Positions 53,854-63,815 of a DNA stretch of 64,000 bases are shown piece after piece. The first letter of the stretch is position 1. Every line of letters begins with the position of its first letter. The position numbers and the translations under genes are program-made. The stretch covers positions 1-64,000 of the forward strand of contig JAICHV010000004.1 of assembly GCA_025924715.1 (NCBI GenBank), written 5' to 3'. The notes beneath the pieces were generated by a model that searched no databases, was not told where the DNA came from, and saw nothing but the letters and a program-made list of their open reading frames with translations. This DNA comes from Alphaproteobacteria bacterium. Its GTDB lineage: Bacteria > Pseudomonadota > Alphaproteobacteria > Micropepsales > Micropepsaceae.

Positions 53854-55428
53854 TCAAGGCTCCTTGCCATAAGGTTCGTCGGGCCAACCTGGGAGCAGTT
53901 CGTACACCGTTCCAGCTGAGGATTTTTCTATTGGTTTTACCGTATGGAACGAAATCTCGTGCTCGCCCAGAGGGACACCTACCAATTCGACGCATTTTTC
54001 CTTCGAGAAACGGGCTTCTGCTTCAGTCCGATTCAGGGTGTGGTCGAAGTTCATGAACTGCCGTAAGGCAGTATGATAGGTCACGAAATCCGGATAGGCC
54101 CGTGCCAAAGAGGAGCCGAAGCGATAGCCCGCCGTCATGTTTCCGAAGAATAAATTAAATTCGGGGTCGTCAGCGCCATAATAGGGCACAAGAAGGCATC
54201 CGCGTTGCTTAACCTCCTGTTGCAGGCGGTGATTTGTATTGTTGAAAGTGACATCGGATAACAGCGCTGCTCGCGTCTTCTCGAAGCCCCAGGTTGACAT
54301 TGCCACCGCCGCTGCCAGCCAAAGCGCGGACATGCGGATAGAGTTCGAAACCAGGCTAACCAATAATGTGTTACCCAGCGCAACGAACGGTAATACCGGC
54401 ACAAGATAATAAGGGCGGGGCTGCTTGGCGACCAACAAGATTTCCGCGACGATGACCAGCACGGTAACCAGTAACGCCCGGTAGACCTTTCCCGGCAACG
54501 GCTTACGCAAAACGCTGAACAGGAACAGGCAGAACAGAAAAAGAGTCACACTTAGGAACGTTTCGCCTGCACCTCCGAAAAGGATTTGAATATTATTCCA
54601 TAAATCGGTGGCCGAAACGAAGCCCGATTGACCCCCACCATATTCCCCTCGATGTGTCGCGATATGGATATAGCCGCGGACCATTTGATAAAAATGGAAC
54701 ATGGCAGGTAACAAAAAGAAGGCGGCGCTCAGCACGGCGGCGATCAATGCGGCGATCCGTGCCTTGCCATTATCAAGAAATAGCATCGCCAGCAAGAGCG
54801 GGGCGGATGTCACCTTGGCAGTCAGGCAAAACCCGATGACGACGCCCAGCATGATTGAATAGTTTCGCGTTTGGGGAAAGTTCTTCGGATCCAATGCGCA
54901 TCGGGCTATCAAACCCGCCAGCACCAGCGCACCCGCAAAAAGCACAGGTTCAGGCATAATGCGGTGGAAAATGAAACGCGGCGCATAAGAGGTGAACATA
55001 ACGGCAATGCCGACAGCCGCGGCAGCGATTGGGGCGCCACCCTGCCTTATGCACCGGCAGAAAAACAGCAGGGCACCTAGAATACCGGTTCCAAAAACGG
55101 CGTTTACTGCCTCCATGTAGAACAGCGGATGTCGCAACACGTGATCTTGGATAGTGTCCAAACCGTGGGCTGGCAGTGTCACCAGCCAGGTGATGGCGAT
55201 GATGACTGCAATGAGCATTTGGATTGGTGTACCCGGATGATCGACGTGGGATGGCGCGTGGCCGATTACGATGTCGAGACCGTTGAGGAGATACGCATAA
55301 TCCGGATCGGCAGTGAATGAGCCGAGCAGGTGGTCAATCAGCCAAGCACACACCAGGAACGAGACGGCGATACAAACATAAACTAGGAGATCAATGTCCC
55401 GGGGCAACGCCCGTTGTTGGATCTTCAT
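53854..55428 (-). CDS. GT-C-like membrane glycosyltransferase
   Basis: A 524-residue polytopic protein with about 10-11 hydrophobic segments. After the first helix comes FTADPDYAYLLNGLDIV (near residue 38-54) and HVDHPGTPIQML, an acidic loop as in GT39-type proteins. FHRIMPEPVLF near 154 and a C-terminal ~130-residue soluble domain follow. Together with the methyltransferase and MT-GT2 genes downstream it forms a lipid-linked glycosylation block. Substrate unknown. Confidence 0.7.
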   Translation of the reverse strand: MKIQQRALPRDIDLLVYVCIAVSFLVCAWLIDHLLGSFTADPDYAYLLNGLDIVIGHAPSHVDHPGTPIQMLIAVIIAITWLVTLPAHGLDTIQDHVLRHPLFYMEAVNAVFGTGILGALLFFCRCIRQGGAPIAAAAVGIAVMFTSYAPRFIFHRIMPEPVLFAGALVLAGLIARCALDPKNFPQTRNYSIMLGVVIGFCLTAKVTSAPLLLAMLFLDNGKARIAALIAAVLSAAFFLLPAMFHFYQMVRGYIHIATHRGEYGGGQSGFVSATDLWNNIQILFGGAGETFLSVTLFLFCLFLFSVLRKPLPGKVYRALLVTVLVIVAEILLVAKQPRPYYLVPVLPFVALGNTLLVSLVSNSIRMSALWLAAAVAMSTWGFEKTRAALLSDVTFNNTNHRLQQEVKQRGCLLVPYYGADDPEFNLFFGNMTAGYRFGSSLARAYPDFVTYHTALRQFMNFDHTLNRTEAEARFSKEKCVELVGVPLGEHEISFHTVKPIEKSSAGTVYELLPGWPDEPYGKEP

Positions 55429-55476
55429 GTTGCTCCTTCCTGCGAGACAGCCGATTAAACGTTTAATCTCAATGCC

Positions 55477-56691
55477 TTATACAAAAGTCGTTTCGAGAAT
55501 CGCAGCCTGCGCGATTTTTAGAATTCCGCCGGCTGACCGGTGGATATCGAAATGGCGTTCTGCGTAAGTTCGCCCCCCCCCACCGAGTGCCACTTGCAAC
55601 TGGGGATCGTCAAGAACCTGTTCGATCCGTCGAATGAAGGCAGCGCTATCGCCCGGCGGCACCACGAATCCCGCGCCGGCCTCGACGATAATGCGCGCCG
55701 CCAGATTGGTAGCCGGCAGCGCCGCCACTACCGGCCTACCCGCGCAGAGGAAGGAAAGCACTTTGGACGGCACAGAATAGTCGGCCGCTTGTGGCTCGAT
55801 GATGGCTACCAAAATGCTGGCTGATGCCAGCATGGCCGGTAGCTGGGCGTGCGCCTGCCATGATAGTAGGGTCATGTTCCCAAGGCCCCGCGCCTGGGCC
55901 TCGCGGCGCAGGAAGGTTGCACCAAGCCCCTCCGTCGCAACGACGATCTGGACGTCAGCCCGCTGGCGCTGCTGGAAATGCGAGGCTGCATCCAGCAGGA
56001 TGATCGGGTTGTGTTTGAGCCCGAGCGTGCCCGCATAGAGCACGATTTTTTTTCCCGCCAAGTCATGGGCCCGGGACCATTCATTTTCCTGCGGCATAGG
56101 CCTGATTTCTTCTAGGGAGCCCCAGTTTTCGATAACGGTGATCTTGTCCGGTGGCACACCAAGCCCCACCAAGTGAGACCGGAAATCTCCAGTGATCGAG
56201 ATCACGTGCTGGGCACGGGCGGCGAAGCGGCGTTCCTTTTCCCGGTAGAGATGCGCTGCCAATTTTGCGGCGAACGGGGACCAGCGCGTTAGAACGCTGC
56301 GAATGCCCAGGCTGTAAATGTCCTGTAGCCACCATACCAGCGGCAGAGTCGCCGGAACCAGCCTCCGCACCATATCGAGCACGTCGTTTGGGGTAGTACT
56401 AAGGAACACCACATCAGGCGCCGCGGCGATAATAGCCGCCGCGAGCGAGCGCCCATAGCGACGTTCGGCAAATATACGGTGGACAAAGCTGTATTTGTCC
56501 AGTGACCCCGGCTGCCCGATCGGCAGAATCGTGAGCTGGCTTGGATCCGTCCGCCTCGGTTGCACGGGCCCGCGCGGAGACTCAATTGCCGCCGAATAGG
56601 TATAGATGACCTCGTGGCCCTGACGTGCAAGTTCACGAGACAATTCGATTCCGAATGCGTGACCGGAATATTCGTGGATGAAGAGCTTCAC
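55477..56691 (-). CDS. GT4 glycosyltransferase (WbuB-like)
   Basis: A 404-residue GT-B retaining glycosyltransferase. Start GTG 56691 gives VKLFIHEYSGHAFG; the frame is open for another 35 codons. Visible blocks: KIVLYAGTLGLKHNP near 216, VATEGLGATF, MLLSWQ-type TLLSWQAHAQLPAML near 271 and the donor-site VPSKVLSFLCAGRPVVA near 306. A 9-G run lies in the coding strand (55573-55581). It diverges from the second GT4 gene at 56834. Confidence 0.86.
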   Translation of the reverse strand: MKLFIHEYSGHAFGIELSRELARQGHEVIYTYSAAIESPRGPVQPRRTDPSQLTILPIGQPGSLDKYSFVHRIFAERRYGRSLAAAIIAAAPDVVFLSTTPNDVLDMVRRLVPATLPLVWWLQDIYSLGIRSVLTRWSPFAAKLAAHLYREKERRFAARAQHVISITGDFRSHLVGLGVPPDKITVIENWGSLEEIRPMPQENEWSRAHDLAGKKIVLYAGTLGLKHNPIILLDAASHFQQRQRADVQIVVATEGLGATFLRREAQARGLGNMTLLSWQAHAQLPAMLASASILVAIIEPQAADYSVPSKVLSFLCAGRPVVAALPATNLAARIIVEAGAGFVVPPGDSAAFIRRIEQVLDDPQLQVALGGGGRTYAERHFDIHRSAGGILKIAQAAILETTFV

Positions 56692-56833
56692 AGCGGAGTC
56701 GCGACCTTTCGTCCAGACGATGAACGACAAATTTTTTGTCCGGTCAACGGTCGGCCGCCGGCACGAGCCGCTGCGGGGCTCGACATCGGCCCGCACTAAT
56801 GCGATGCAGTTTTGCAGCTTTACGGAATATGAT

Positions 56834-57928
56834 ATGGCCGATCGGCCTACAGTCCCTGTGGTGATTGGACCATTTCCCGGGCCCCTTCATGGCGTCTCGG
56901 TGATCGATGCCGAATTGTTGCGACGGCTTCAGGTCGCGGGAGCCGCGGTCCTGCGAATCGACCTTTCTCCTGGCCGCAGAGAGAGGGGTCTTGTTTACCA
57001 CCTGTTCCGGGCAGGCCGGACGTTGGCGGGTATTGCGGCAATGGCCCTGGCGGTGCGTCGGGGTAATCCACGTTTTCTAATTAGTCTCGATGGCGGGCTG
57101 GGCCTCATATACAATATCGCGCTGGTGACCACCGCCCGGCTGATCGGCAGACCTGTTTTGCTCTACCACCACAGCACCAACTATGTCCTGCGGGACAGCG
57201 CACTGATGCGCCGGCTGCTCAAGATTGCAGGGGCGACTAGCCCCCAAGTCTTTTGCAGTAAAAAAATGGCAGAGCTGTTTGAAGTTCGCTATGGACCCGA
57301 CAATTGCCGCCTGATCGTGAGCAATGCGGCCTGGGTGGAAACGGTTCCGGTTGGAGACGGATCCTCCGGCGGCTTGCGGCTGGGCTATTTAAGCGCTTTG
57401 ACCACGGATAAAGGACTGGGGCGAGCCATCGACACGCTTCGCCTCTTGCGGCGCCGCGGGCTCACCGCGGAATTGCTCATTGCCGGCTCGGGGGGCGGCA
57501 TTGCCGCGCAAAGGCTGTTGACTGACGCCGTCGCCGAACTCGGTCCGGCGCTTGTCATTTGCGGAACTCTCGCGGGAGCGCGGAAGTGGGATTTCTATCG
57601 CAACCTCGATATTTTCCTTTTCCCTTCGCTTTACCCTCACGAAACCCAGTCCCTCGTGGTTCCCGAGGCCATGGCGGCAGGCACGCCGGTCGTTGCTTAT
57701 GATCACCGGTTTGTCGGTGAGCTCGTGGGCGTGGAGGGCGGGCTGCTGGTCCCACTCCACCAGGACTTCGCGGCCGCGGCTGTGGATTACATTGCCGCCG
57801 GCTGCGATGGCCAGGTCCGGCGTGAACGCCGCGCGCGCGCCAGGAGAACCTTCCTGGCGGAGCAGGCCGAGGCTGCTCGGCAATTTGATGATCTGGTAGC
57901 TTGGGCGCTTAACCGAGGCCCGAAATGA
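56834..57928 (+). CDS. GT4 glycosyltransferase
   Basis: A 364-residue GT-B enzyme: VVIGPFPGPLHGVSVID at the N-terminus, LLYHHSTNYVLRDS near 113, LGYLSALTTDKGLGRAID near 182, and FLFPSLYPHETQSLVVPEAM near 270, the family's donor-binding E-x7-E region. ATG 56834 is chosen over upstream codons because of the GGA site and the conserved start; longer starts run into the divergent GT4 gene. ATGA overlap with the next GT2. Confidence 0.86.
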   Translation: MADRPTVPVVIGPFPGPLHGVSVIDAELLRRLQVAGAAVLRIDLSPGRRERGLVYHLFRAGRTLAGIAAMALAVRRGNPRFLISLDGGLGLIYNIALVTTARLIGRPVLLYHHSTNYVLRDSALMRRLLKIAGATSPQVFCSKKMAELFEVRYGPDNCRLIVSNAAWVETVPVGDGSSGGLRLGYLSALTTDKGLGRAIDTLRLLRRRGLTAELLIAGSGGGIAAQRLLTDAVAELGPALVICGTLAGARKWDFYRNLDIFLFPSLYPHETQSLVVPEAMAAGTPVVAYDHRFVGELVGVEGGLLVPLHQDFAAAAVDYIAAGCDGQVRRERRARARRTFLAEQAEAARQFDDLVAWALNRGPK

Positions 57929-58719
57929 CTGGCCCTAAAGTTTCGGTCGTGACCGTCAACCACAACATGGCTGCCACCCTCGGGCGGACAATGGAAAGCG
58001 TGTTGGGGCAGGATTATCCTGATTTCGAACTGATTGTGGTCGACGGCGCTTCAACCGACGGCAGTCGCAACATCATCGCCTCCTATAGCGGTCGGCTTGC
58101 CTATTGGGTGAGCGAGCCGGACCGCAATCTTTATGACGCGATGAACAAGGGCGTTGCGGAAGCGAAGGGGGAGTGGGTGCTCTTCATGAACGCCGGCGAC
58201 TGTTTTGCGACGCCTAATGTTTTGTCAGAAGTATTTGGTCAGGATCATGTCGATAGCGACATGGTGTACGGGCATCATATTCGCTGTTATCCAGGGCGGC
58301 AGATCGAACGCCTTGTCCTGGCGGAGCGCCCTTCGGTCCTTCCCCGCCGCATGCCATGCTCCCATCAAGCGCTTTTTACTCGGCGGAGCCTGCTGATCGA
58401 ACATGCTTTCGAGATCGGCCTCCTGGCCGCAGATTATGAATTTATGCTCGCCGCTTATGCTGGGGGAAGGCGTTTCAAACAGGTTGATTGCGTCGTTGCT
58501 CTGACGGAAATGGAGGGGCGAAGCGACCTTGAACGGTCCAAGATGCTTAGGCAGAGATGTGTCATCCTACGTCGGCATGGATTTTGGAATTTTGGACTGG
58601 CTGTGTATTATTTCGGCCTACTGGCGCGCGCCAGGTTAGCGTGTGTGGCAAAGCAGATCCTGCCACGGCCTGTCACCAATTGGATATTGCGCCACCGTCG
58701 TATCAGCGGGTTGGGTTAG
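57925..58719 (+). CDS. GT2 glycosyltransferase (WcaA/WcaE-like)
   Basis: A 264-residue GT2 protein: VSVVTVNHNMAATLGRTMES, FELIVVDGASTDGS near 32-45, WVSEPDRNLYDAMNKG near 62-77 and WVLFMNAGDCF near 86-96, where DxD is replaced by the AGD form common in this clade. These blocks match colanic-acid type GT2 enzymes. The 3' end overlaps the convergent WcaF-like gene by four bases, and gmd/fcl lie nearby. Confidence 0.88.
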   Translation: MTGPKVSVVTVNHNMAATLGRTMESVLGQDYPDFELIVVDGASTDGSRNIIASYSGRLAYWVSEPDRNLYDAMNKGVAEAKGEWVLFMNAGDCFATPNVLSEVFGQDHVDSDMVYGHHIRCYPGRQIERLVLAERPSVLPRRMPCSHQALFTRRSLLIEHAFEIGLLAADYEFMLAAYAGGRRFKQVDCVVALTEMEGRSDLERSKMLRQRCVILRRHGFWNFGLAVYYFGLLARARLACVAKQILPRPVTNWILRHRRISGLG

Positions 58720-59285
58720 ACCATGAAACGTTCGCCGACCGACTTGGCGGGACTGCCAATCGCGACCATGTTGGCGGCAATATTGGAAAAGACGCTGCTA
58801 CGGGCGCCGATTACGGCGCCATCGCCAATCGTAACACCTGGTGCGACGAAAACATCTGCGGCAATCCAGACCTGCGTGCCGACTGTGATGCCGGGCGCCA
58901 CGATCGGAAAATCTGCCTGCCGGTGGTCGTGGGTTGCACCGCATAGATAACTGTGCTGGGAAATCACGCTGTCGGCGCCGATGCGTATCGGCCCCAGGCT
59001 GTAAAGCTCCGAATGGTCCCCGATCCAGCAATAATCGCCGATTTCAGTTTTCCATGGATAGGTGACCCGCGCCGAAGGACGCACTCGCACCCCTTTGCCG
59101 ATTCTCGCGCCAAAGCAGCGCAGCAGGAACCTCCGCCAGCCATAGAGCGGTTGTGGCGAGCAGCCGAAGATGGTTGCCTGCACGACCTGCCACAGCAACA
59201 CTGTGGCGGTGGAGCGGCCGCGAAACCCGGCCGGAAGTCGAAACTGGCTCAGACGCTGTATTTGTGGGCCGCCGGATTCAGCCAC
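58716..59285 (-). CDS. WcaF-like hexapeptide acetyltransferase
   Basis: A 189-residue left-handed beta-helix acyltransferase. Hexapeptide repeats run from about residue 65 to 180 (IGKGVRVRPSARV, IGDYCWIGDHSEL, VISQHSYLCGATHDHRQADF, IGDGAVIGARSSVF). Catalytic His is likely in THDH. The PLYGWRRFLLRCFGARIG lead is typical of WcaF. It O-acetylates a sugar, perhaps fucose. GTG start overlaps the fcl stop by eight bases. It is less like the FdtC/QdtC N-acetyltransferases. Confidence 0.86.
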   Translation of the reverse strand: MAESGGPQIQRLSQFRLPAGFRGRSTATVLLWQVVQATIFGCSPQPLYGWRRFLLRCFGARIGKGVRVRPSARVTYPWKTEIGDYCWIGDHSELYSLGPIRIGADSVISQHSYLCGATHDHRQADFPIVAPGITVGTQVWIAADVFVAPGVTIGDGAVIGARSSVFSNIAANMVAIGSPAKSVGERFMV

Positions 59286-60231
59286 GAACCCGCTCCTGCT
59301 GCAGAAACCAGCTATAGGTTTGCGTCAATCCCGCTTCTAGGGAAACGGCGGGAGACCAACCCAACGCACTTATTTTGGCATTGGACATCAATTTTTGCGG
59401 CGTGCCATCAGGTTTGGAAGTGTCATGCGTCAATGTGCCATCAAAACCAACTACCTTCATCACCGCGCGGCCCAGCTCGTCGATGGTCAGGTCGGTACCT
59501 GATCCCACATTCACATGCTCAAGATCCGAGTGGCGTTGCATCAAAAAAACCAACGCGTCAGCGCAATCGTCGACATGGAGGAATTCGCGCCGGGGTGTGC
59601 CGCTGCCCCAAATCGTCAGGCTGGATTGCCCGTCCCTTTTTGCTTCATGCGCTTTGCGCAGCAAGGCCGGGATGACGTGGGAGTTTTGAAGGTTGAAATT
59701 GTCACCCGGTCCATAGAGGTTGGTCGGCATCGCCGAGATAAAATCGCAGCCATGCTGGCTACGAAACGCTTGGCAAAGCTTGATGCCGGCGATCTTCGCA
59801 ATTGCATATGCCTCGTTGGTGGGCTCGAGCGGTCCGCTCATCAGCGCATTCTCTGGAATAGGCTGAGGTGCGTACTTCGGATAGATGCAGGATGAACCCA
59901 GAAAACATAGTTTTTCGACCCCCGCCTCGAACGCGGCCCGTATGATCGAAGCCTCGATCATCAAATTGTCGTAAAGAAAGTCCGCCGGATAGGTGTCGTT
60001 GGCCACGATGCCGCCCACCTTTGCCGCGGCCAGAAAGACCGCCTGTGGCCTGTTCGCCCGGGTCCATTCGCTCACAGCTTTGCCGTCGCGCAGATCCAGC
60101 ACGCCGCGCGCCACTGTCAGGATCGTGCAATTTTCCGATTGCAGACGCCGTATGAGCGCCGACCCTACCATGCCGCGATGGCCGGCCACCCAAATCCGTT
60201 TGCCGGCCAAGCTGTAGGGCGCGGCTTTCAT
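59278..60231 (-). CDS. fcl: GDP-L-fucose synthase
   Basis: Epimerase-reductase that turns GDP-4-keto-6-deoxymannose into GDP-L-fucose. The 317-residue SDR has [64 protein letters not shown] (YxxxK) and [10 protein letters not shown], all hallmark blocks. ATGA overlap with gmd, the preceding step. Confidence 0.97.
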   Translation of the reverse strand: MKAAPYSLAGKRIWVAGHRGMVGSALIRRLQSENCTILTVARGVLDLRDGKAVSEWTRANRPQAVFLAAAKVGGIVANDTYPADFLYDNLMIEASIIRAAFEAGVEKLCFLGSSCIYPKYAPQPIPENALMSGPLEPTNEAYAIAKIAGIKLCQAFRSQHGCDFISAMPTNLYGPGDNFNLQNSHVIPALLRKAHEAKRDGQSSLTIWGSGTPRREFLHVDDCADALVFLMQRHSDLEHVNVGSGTDLTIDELGRAVMKVVGFDGTLTHDTSKPDGTPQKLMSNAKISALGWSPAVSLEAGLTQTYSWFLQQERVRG

Positions 60232-61286
60232 AAATTGCGCTGTCCCTCGATCAAAACTTTCTTAAGGTCTGAGACGACCATGTTCTCGACCAATTGCGGG
60301 AAGGTAATTTCGTGTTTCCATCCCAGCAGGCTGCGTGCCTTGGTTGGGTCGCCGAGCAGCAATTCCACCTCGGTCGGGCGGAAATAGCGCGAGTCGACCC
60401 TTACCAGCACGCGACCGGTTTTTTCATCCACTCCTTGCTCCTGGGTTCCCTCTCCGCGCCAGATGATTTTACAGTTAATTTGAGAGAAAGCTAATTCTGT
60501 GAATTCGCGCACGGAATGCATCTCGCCAGTCGCCAACACGTAATCGTCGGGCTGAGGCTGCTGCAAAATCATCCACATGCCTTTGACGTAGTCGCGGGCG
60601 TCGCCCCAATCGCGCTGGGCATCCAGGTTGCCGACGTAAAGACAGTCCTGCAAGCCGTGATGGATCGCTGCGACGGCGCGGGTGATCTTGCGGGTGACGA
60701 ACGTCTCACCTCGGGTAGGACCTTCGTGGTTGAACAGTATCCCGTTCGAGGCGTGCATACCGTACGCCTCGCGATAGTTCACTGTGATCCAATAGCCATA
60801 AAGTTTGGCTGCGCCATAAGGACTGCGGGGATAAAACGGCGTGGTTTCCCGCTGTGGGGTTTCTTGGACTTTTCCATAGAGTTCGGAGGTGGACGCCTGG
60901 TAGAAACGCACCTTGGCTTCCATCTTCAAGATGCGGATCGCTTCGAGTAGTCTTAGTACCCCAATCCCGTCTGCATTAGCAGTATATTCTGCGGTCTCGA
61001 AACTGACCTGAACATGACTCTGGGCCGCAAGATTGTAAATCTCGTCCGGTTGCGTTTCCTGCACTAGGCGGATCAGGTTGGTGGCATCAGTGAGGTCGCC
61101 ATAATGCAAAAAAAACTTGGTCGGCCGGCCATGGGGATCTTGATAAAGGTGGTCGATTCGTTCGGAGTTGAAGGACGACGAGCGCCGTTTCAGTCCGTGA
61201 ACGATGTAGCCTTTGGCCAGGAGAAGTTCGGCCAGCAGTGCGCCATCTTGGCCGGTCACGCCGGTGATCAAGGCAGTTTTTGTCAT
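60228..61286 (-). CDS. gmd: GDP-mannose 4,6-dehydratase
   Basis: First committed enzyme for GDP-L-fucose and related sugars. The 352-residue SDR has [77 protein letters not shown] (YxxxK) and [19 protein letters not shown] 61286 is preferred to the GTG three codons upstream, which is too close to GGAG. It is coupled to fcl. Confidence 0.97.
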   Translation of the reverse strand: MTKTALITGVTGQDGALLAELLLAKGYIVHGLKRRSSSFNSERIDHLYQDPHGRPTKFFLHYGDLTDATNLIRLVQETQPDEIYNLAAQSHVQVSFETAEYTANADGIGVLRLLEAIRILKMEAKVRFYQASTSELYGKVQETPQRETTPFYPRSPYGAAKLYGYWITVNYREAYGMHASNGILFNHEGPTRGETFVTRKITRAVAAIHHGLQDCLYVGNLDAQRDWGDARDYVKGMWMILQQPQPDDYVLATGEMHSVREFTELAFSQINCKIIWRGEGTQEQGVDEKTGRVLVRVDSRYFRPTEVELLLGDPTKARSLLGWKHEITFPQLVENMVVSDLKKVLIEGQRNL

Positions 61287-61397
61287 GATGCGCACTTACT
61301 CCAATTCGCGGCGGAGCCTGGATAATCTAAGAGCCGAGGGGTGGCAATGGCTTGTCCATCGCTCTTGGCAGCAAGGGCCGGAGAAGGTTCGTGCATT

Positions 61398-62765
61398 TCA
61401 GGAAGGCGTGGATTTCGCCAGCGGCGCGACGAACGGTGCCGGTGCGTACCCACTGCGGACATCAGCGCGGTAGTGCATGTAATTAAGGAAATAAAGTCCG
61501 ACGAACAAATAGAGATCCATCGAAAAATAGGCGCCGTACCGTCCCATACGGAGCAGGAAGAAGGGAAGCAGAGCGTTCCGGATTTCGAGATGGCGCGGCC
61601 CCTTCACCCTGGAGCAGACAATCAGGAATCCGACCAGGCAGCCAAATCCCAGAACGCCGAGCTCGGCCGCCGTGCGAAAAAACAGGGAAGCCGCGTCATA
61701 CATGTTGAGCATCACGATATCGGGATCGTCGTTTTTGAGCACGGGCACATACTGAAGATACTGGTACTGATAGCCGCCGATTCCGACCCCGATCAGGGGA
61801 TGTTTGATGACCGTCATGACCGCGACGTAGGCATTGGCAAGCACGGCGAAAGTGCTGGCGTTTAGATGCTGAAGGTCCCAAAATGCTATTCCGAGGGCCG
61901 TATCCACCACGCGAAGACGAAAATTCGCGCTTAGCACGAACACGGCCGCCAGGGCGCCAATCCCCAGCAAGACAAGGCCAAACATCCGCCACAGGTTGAG
62001 GCGCGGCAGGAAGGCAAAAAAGCCGACAAGGAACAGCCCCACCCAGCCCAGGGAGGAATCGGCTAAAATGTAGCAGACCAAAAAGATCGCGAGTTCGAGA
62101 CCATAGCCCCCCTTACGAAGCTGTGCGCTCAAATATATCCCGATTGCCGGCAAAGTCAGGTACACGAAAAATGAAGGCTCTGGTAAAATCGAATGAAGCC
62201 TTGTTTGCACGGTCTGGGAAAGAAGATGCAGGCTGCGCCCCGCAAAATCTATGATCCCCCAAACCGCGACCAGAAGCGCCGCTCGGGTATATACTGCCAT
62301 CCATCGCGGCAAGGAAATGCCGGCGGTGGTCAGCATGCTGAAATAATAGCAGGAGAATACTAGGATGCCGATGATCTGCTGCACAATCGCAAAAACAGGC
62401 GTGCCCGACGATGCCGCAGCAATCAGGCTTATTAGCATGACCGCTCCGACCAACATCGCATGGTTACGATGGATCAAAAGGCGGTTCATAACGAGAAGGA
62501 TGGCGCTATTAGCGACGACGATCGGGTAGCCGTAGAAAACGTCGACCCCCTTGTGAAACCATGGGGTGCTGAGGAAAAGGCTTAGAACCGTGGAATAAAC
62601 CAGATAATTGTGGAGCAGCATCTCTGCGCTCCAACTGCGGTTCAACAACCCTTCGATGTGTGCGTGCAGGTTCGGAAAGCGTCGGCCAAAAGCAGTATAA
62701 AGAACCGCGGGATCGGCGGTGTAGAGAATCGCGCGCCTTAAACTTTCGTCCAAAGCCGTCTCCAC
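61398..62765 (-). CDS. O-antigen polymerase/ligase-like membrane protein (Wzy/WaaL superfamily)
   Basis: A 455-residue polytopic protein with about 11-12 hydrophobic segments. A periplasmic loop near residue 320 contains HPLIGVGIGGYQYQY, the usual signature of Wzy_C/O-antigen ligase proteins, and other Arg-containing loops (NFRLRVVDTALG near 287) fit the polymerase class. It overlaps the chain-length gene by 28 bp, which favours a polymerase rather than a ligase role. GTG start. Confidence 0.76.
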   Translation of the reverse strand: METALDESLRRAILYTADPAVLYTAFGRRFPNLHAHIEGLLNRSWSAEMLLHNYLVYSTVLSLFLSTPWFHKGVDVFYGYPIVVANSAILLVMNRLLIHRNHAMLVGAVMLISLIAAASSGTPVFAIVQQIIGILVFSCYYFSMLTTAGISLPRWMAVYTRAALLVAVWGIIDFAGRSLHLLSQTVQTRLHSILPEPSFFVYLTLPAIGIYLSAQLRKGGYGLELAIFLVCYILADSSLGWVGLFLVGFFAFLPRLNLWRMFGLVLLGIGALAAVFVLSANFRLRVVDTALGIAFWDLQHLNASTFAVLANAYVAVMTVIKHPLIGVGIGGYQYQYLQYVPVLKNDDPDIVMLNMYDAASLFFRTAAELGVLGFGCLVGFLIVCSRVKGPRHLEIRNALLPFFLLRMGRYGAYFSMDLYLFVGLYFLNYMHYRADVRSGYAPAPFVAPLAKSTPS

Positions 62766-63724
62766 ACCCGCTTTTCTTTTGGTACGAAGCTCAAGGCGAT
62801 GCCGAGGCCGCCCCCCAATAGCACCCCAAGCAGAATAGAAGCGCTGATATATTTGATTGCCCCGTTGGAAATTTCCGGGGTGGGGCCATCCTCGATGGCG
62901 GCAACATAAGGAATGTCGATCGCCGTCAGCATCAGGTGCTGTTCCGCTTCCGCAAGCATCTTGGTCAGGGCGTCTCGCTGCGACAGATCGGTGTTGGTCT
63001 TGAGCTGCTCTGTGACATAGGCAAGTTGCTTCTTCACGACCTCATTGTCCTGATTTTTGACGTAATCATTGGCCCCCTGAACCAGGTGGACCAGGAAGTC
63101 CGAAGCTTTTTTGGGGTCACGATCGGTGACACTGAGGGCCAGCATACCAGTGTTCTTATCTGGGGCGATCGTCACACTTGAGCTGATATATTGCGCAAGA
63201 TCATACGCGGTCCGGGGCCGATCTGGATTGGGCAAATGCGCAATCTCGGCGAAAGTGTGTACCATCCATCCGTCAAAGCCTGTGTGTTTCGGCCATTGGC
63301 GCGTCTTGGGATCGCACCCAAAAGTTATGCAAATCATGTCATATCTGCGATCCAGCAGTCTAGCGAGGCCCGTGGAATAGAAGGAAGCCGCAAAGCGGGT
63401 GAACTTCGGGACCGGACCACTGGTCCCTAATAGTCCAGCTAATGCCGCCAATCCCGTACCCCCGCCACCGTTTATATCTGCCGACCCCTGCTCTAGTGGC
63501 AGGAGCGTCAGGGTTACGGTGTAGGAAGGTGGGGTTATCCACACGAGGTAAAGACCGACTACGACTCCCATCAAGGCCCCAGCCATGGCCAAGGACCAGC
63601 CGCGAGACAAGCGCTTCAAAATGTCGGCGATGGAGATCGATTTGCGCAGATAGGTCTGTATGGTTTCCGAAACAGGCGGCGGAGCCAAATCTTCGCCGCG
63701 ATAATCGACCATGTTCGGACTCAT
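62738..63724 (-). CDS. Wzz-type chain-length / polysaccharide co-polymerase protein
   Basis: A 328-residue inner-membrane protein with two transmembrane helices, near residue 45-65 (LAMAGALMGVVVGLYLVWIT) and near 300-320 (ILLGVLLGGGLGIALSF), flanking a periplasmic coiled region. SADILKRLSRGW-type N-terminal domain and a Pro-rich TM2 entrance (IPYVAAIEDGPTPEIS) are typical of Wzz. No C-terminal tyrosine kinase domain. ATG 63724 has GAGG five bases upstream; the frame is open to 63814. It sits directly before the Wzy-like gene. Confidence 0.82.
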   Translation of the reverse strand: MSPNMVDYRGEDLAPPPVSETIQTYLRKSISIADILKRLSRGWSLAMAGALMGVVVGLYLVWITPPSYTVTLTLLPLEQGSADINGGGGTGLAALAGLLGTSGPVPKFTRFAASFYSTGLARLLDRRYDMICITFGCDPKTRQWPKHTGFDGWMVHTFAEIAHLPNPDRPRTAYDLAQYISSSVTIAPDKNTGMLALSVTDRDPKKASDFLVHLVQGANDYVKNQDNEVVKKQLAYVTEQLKTNTDLSQRDALTKMLAEAEQHLMLTAIDIPYVAAIEDGPTPEISNGAIKYISASILLGVLLGGGLGIALSFVPKEKRVWRRLWTKV

Positions 63725-63815
63725 TTCGCCCTCGATGACAATGCGCTTCTGCACCCCGTGTGGGGATACCACGCACCTACATTTATCCCGAAATGATCTG
63801 GAAAACGAGACCAAT

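Noticed and set aside
18021-55581. Runs of 8-9 G/C inside polysaccharide genes (DprE1-like 18021-18028, hddA 23374-23382, rfbB 40794-40801, GT2 48156-48163, GT4 55573-55581) as possible phase-variation tracts
   Set aside because: A rough count expectation for a 64-kb sequence near 60% GC is about six such runs by chance, so there is no clear enrichment, and no frame-shifted alleles can be seen in one sequence.
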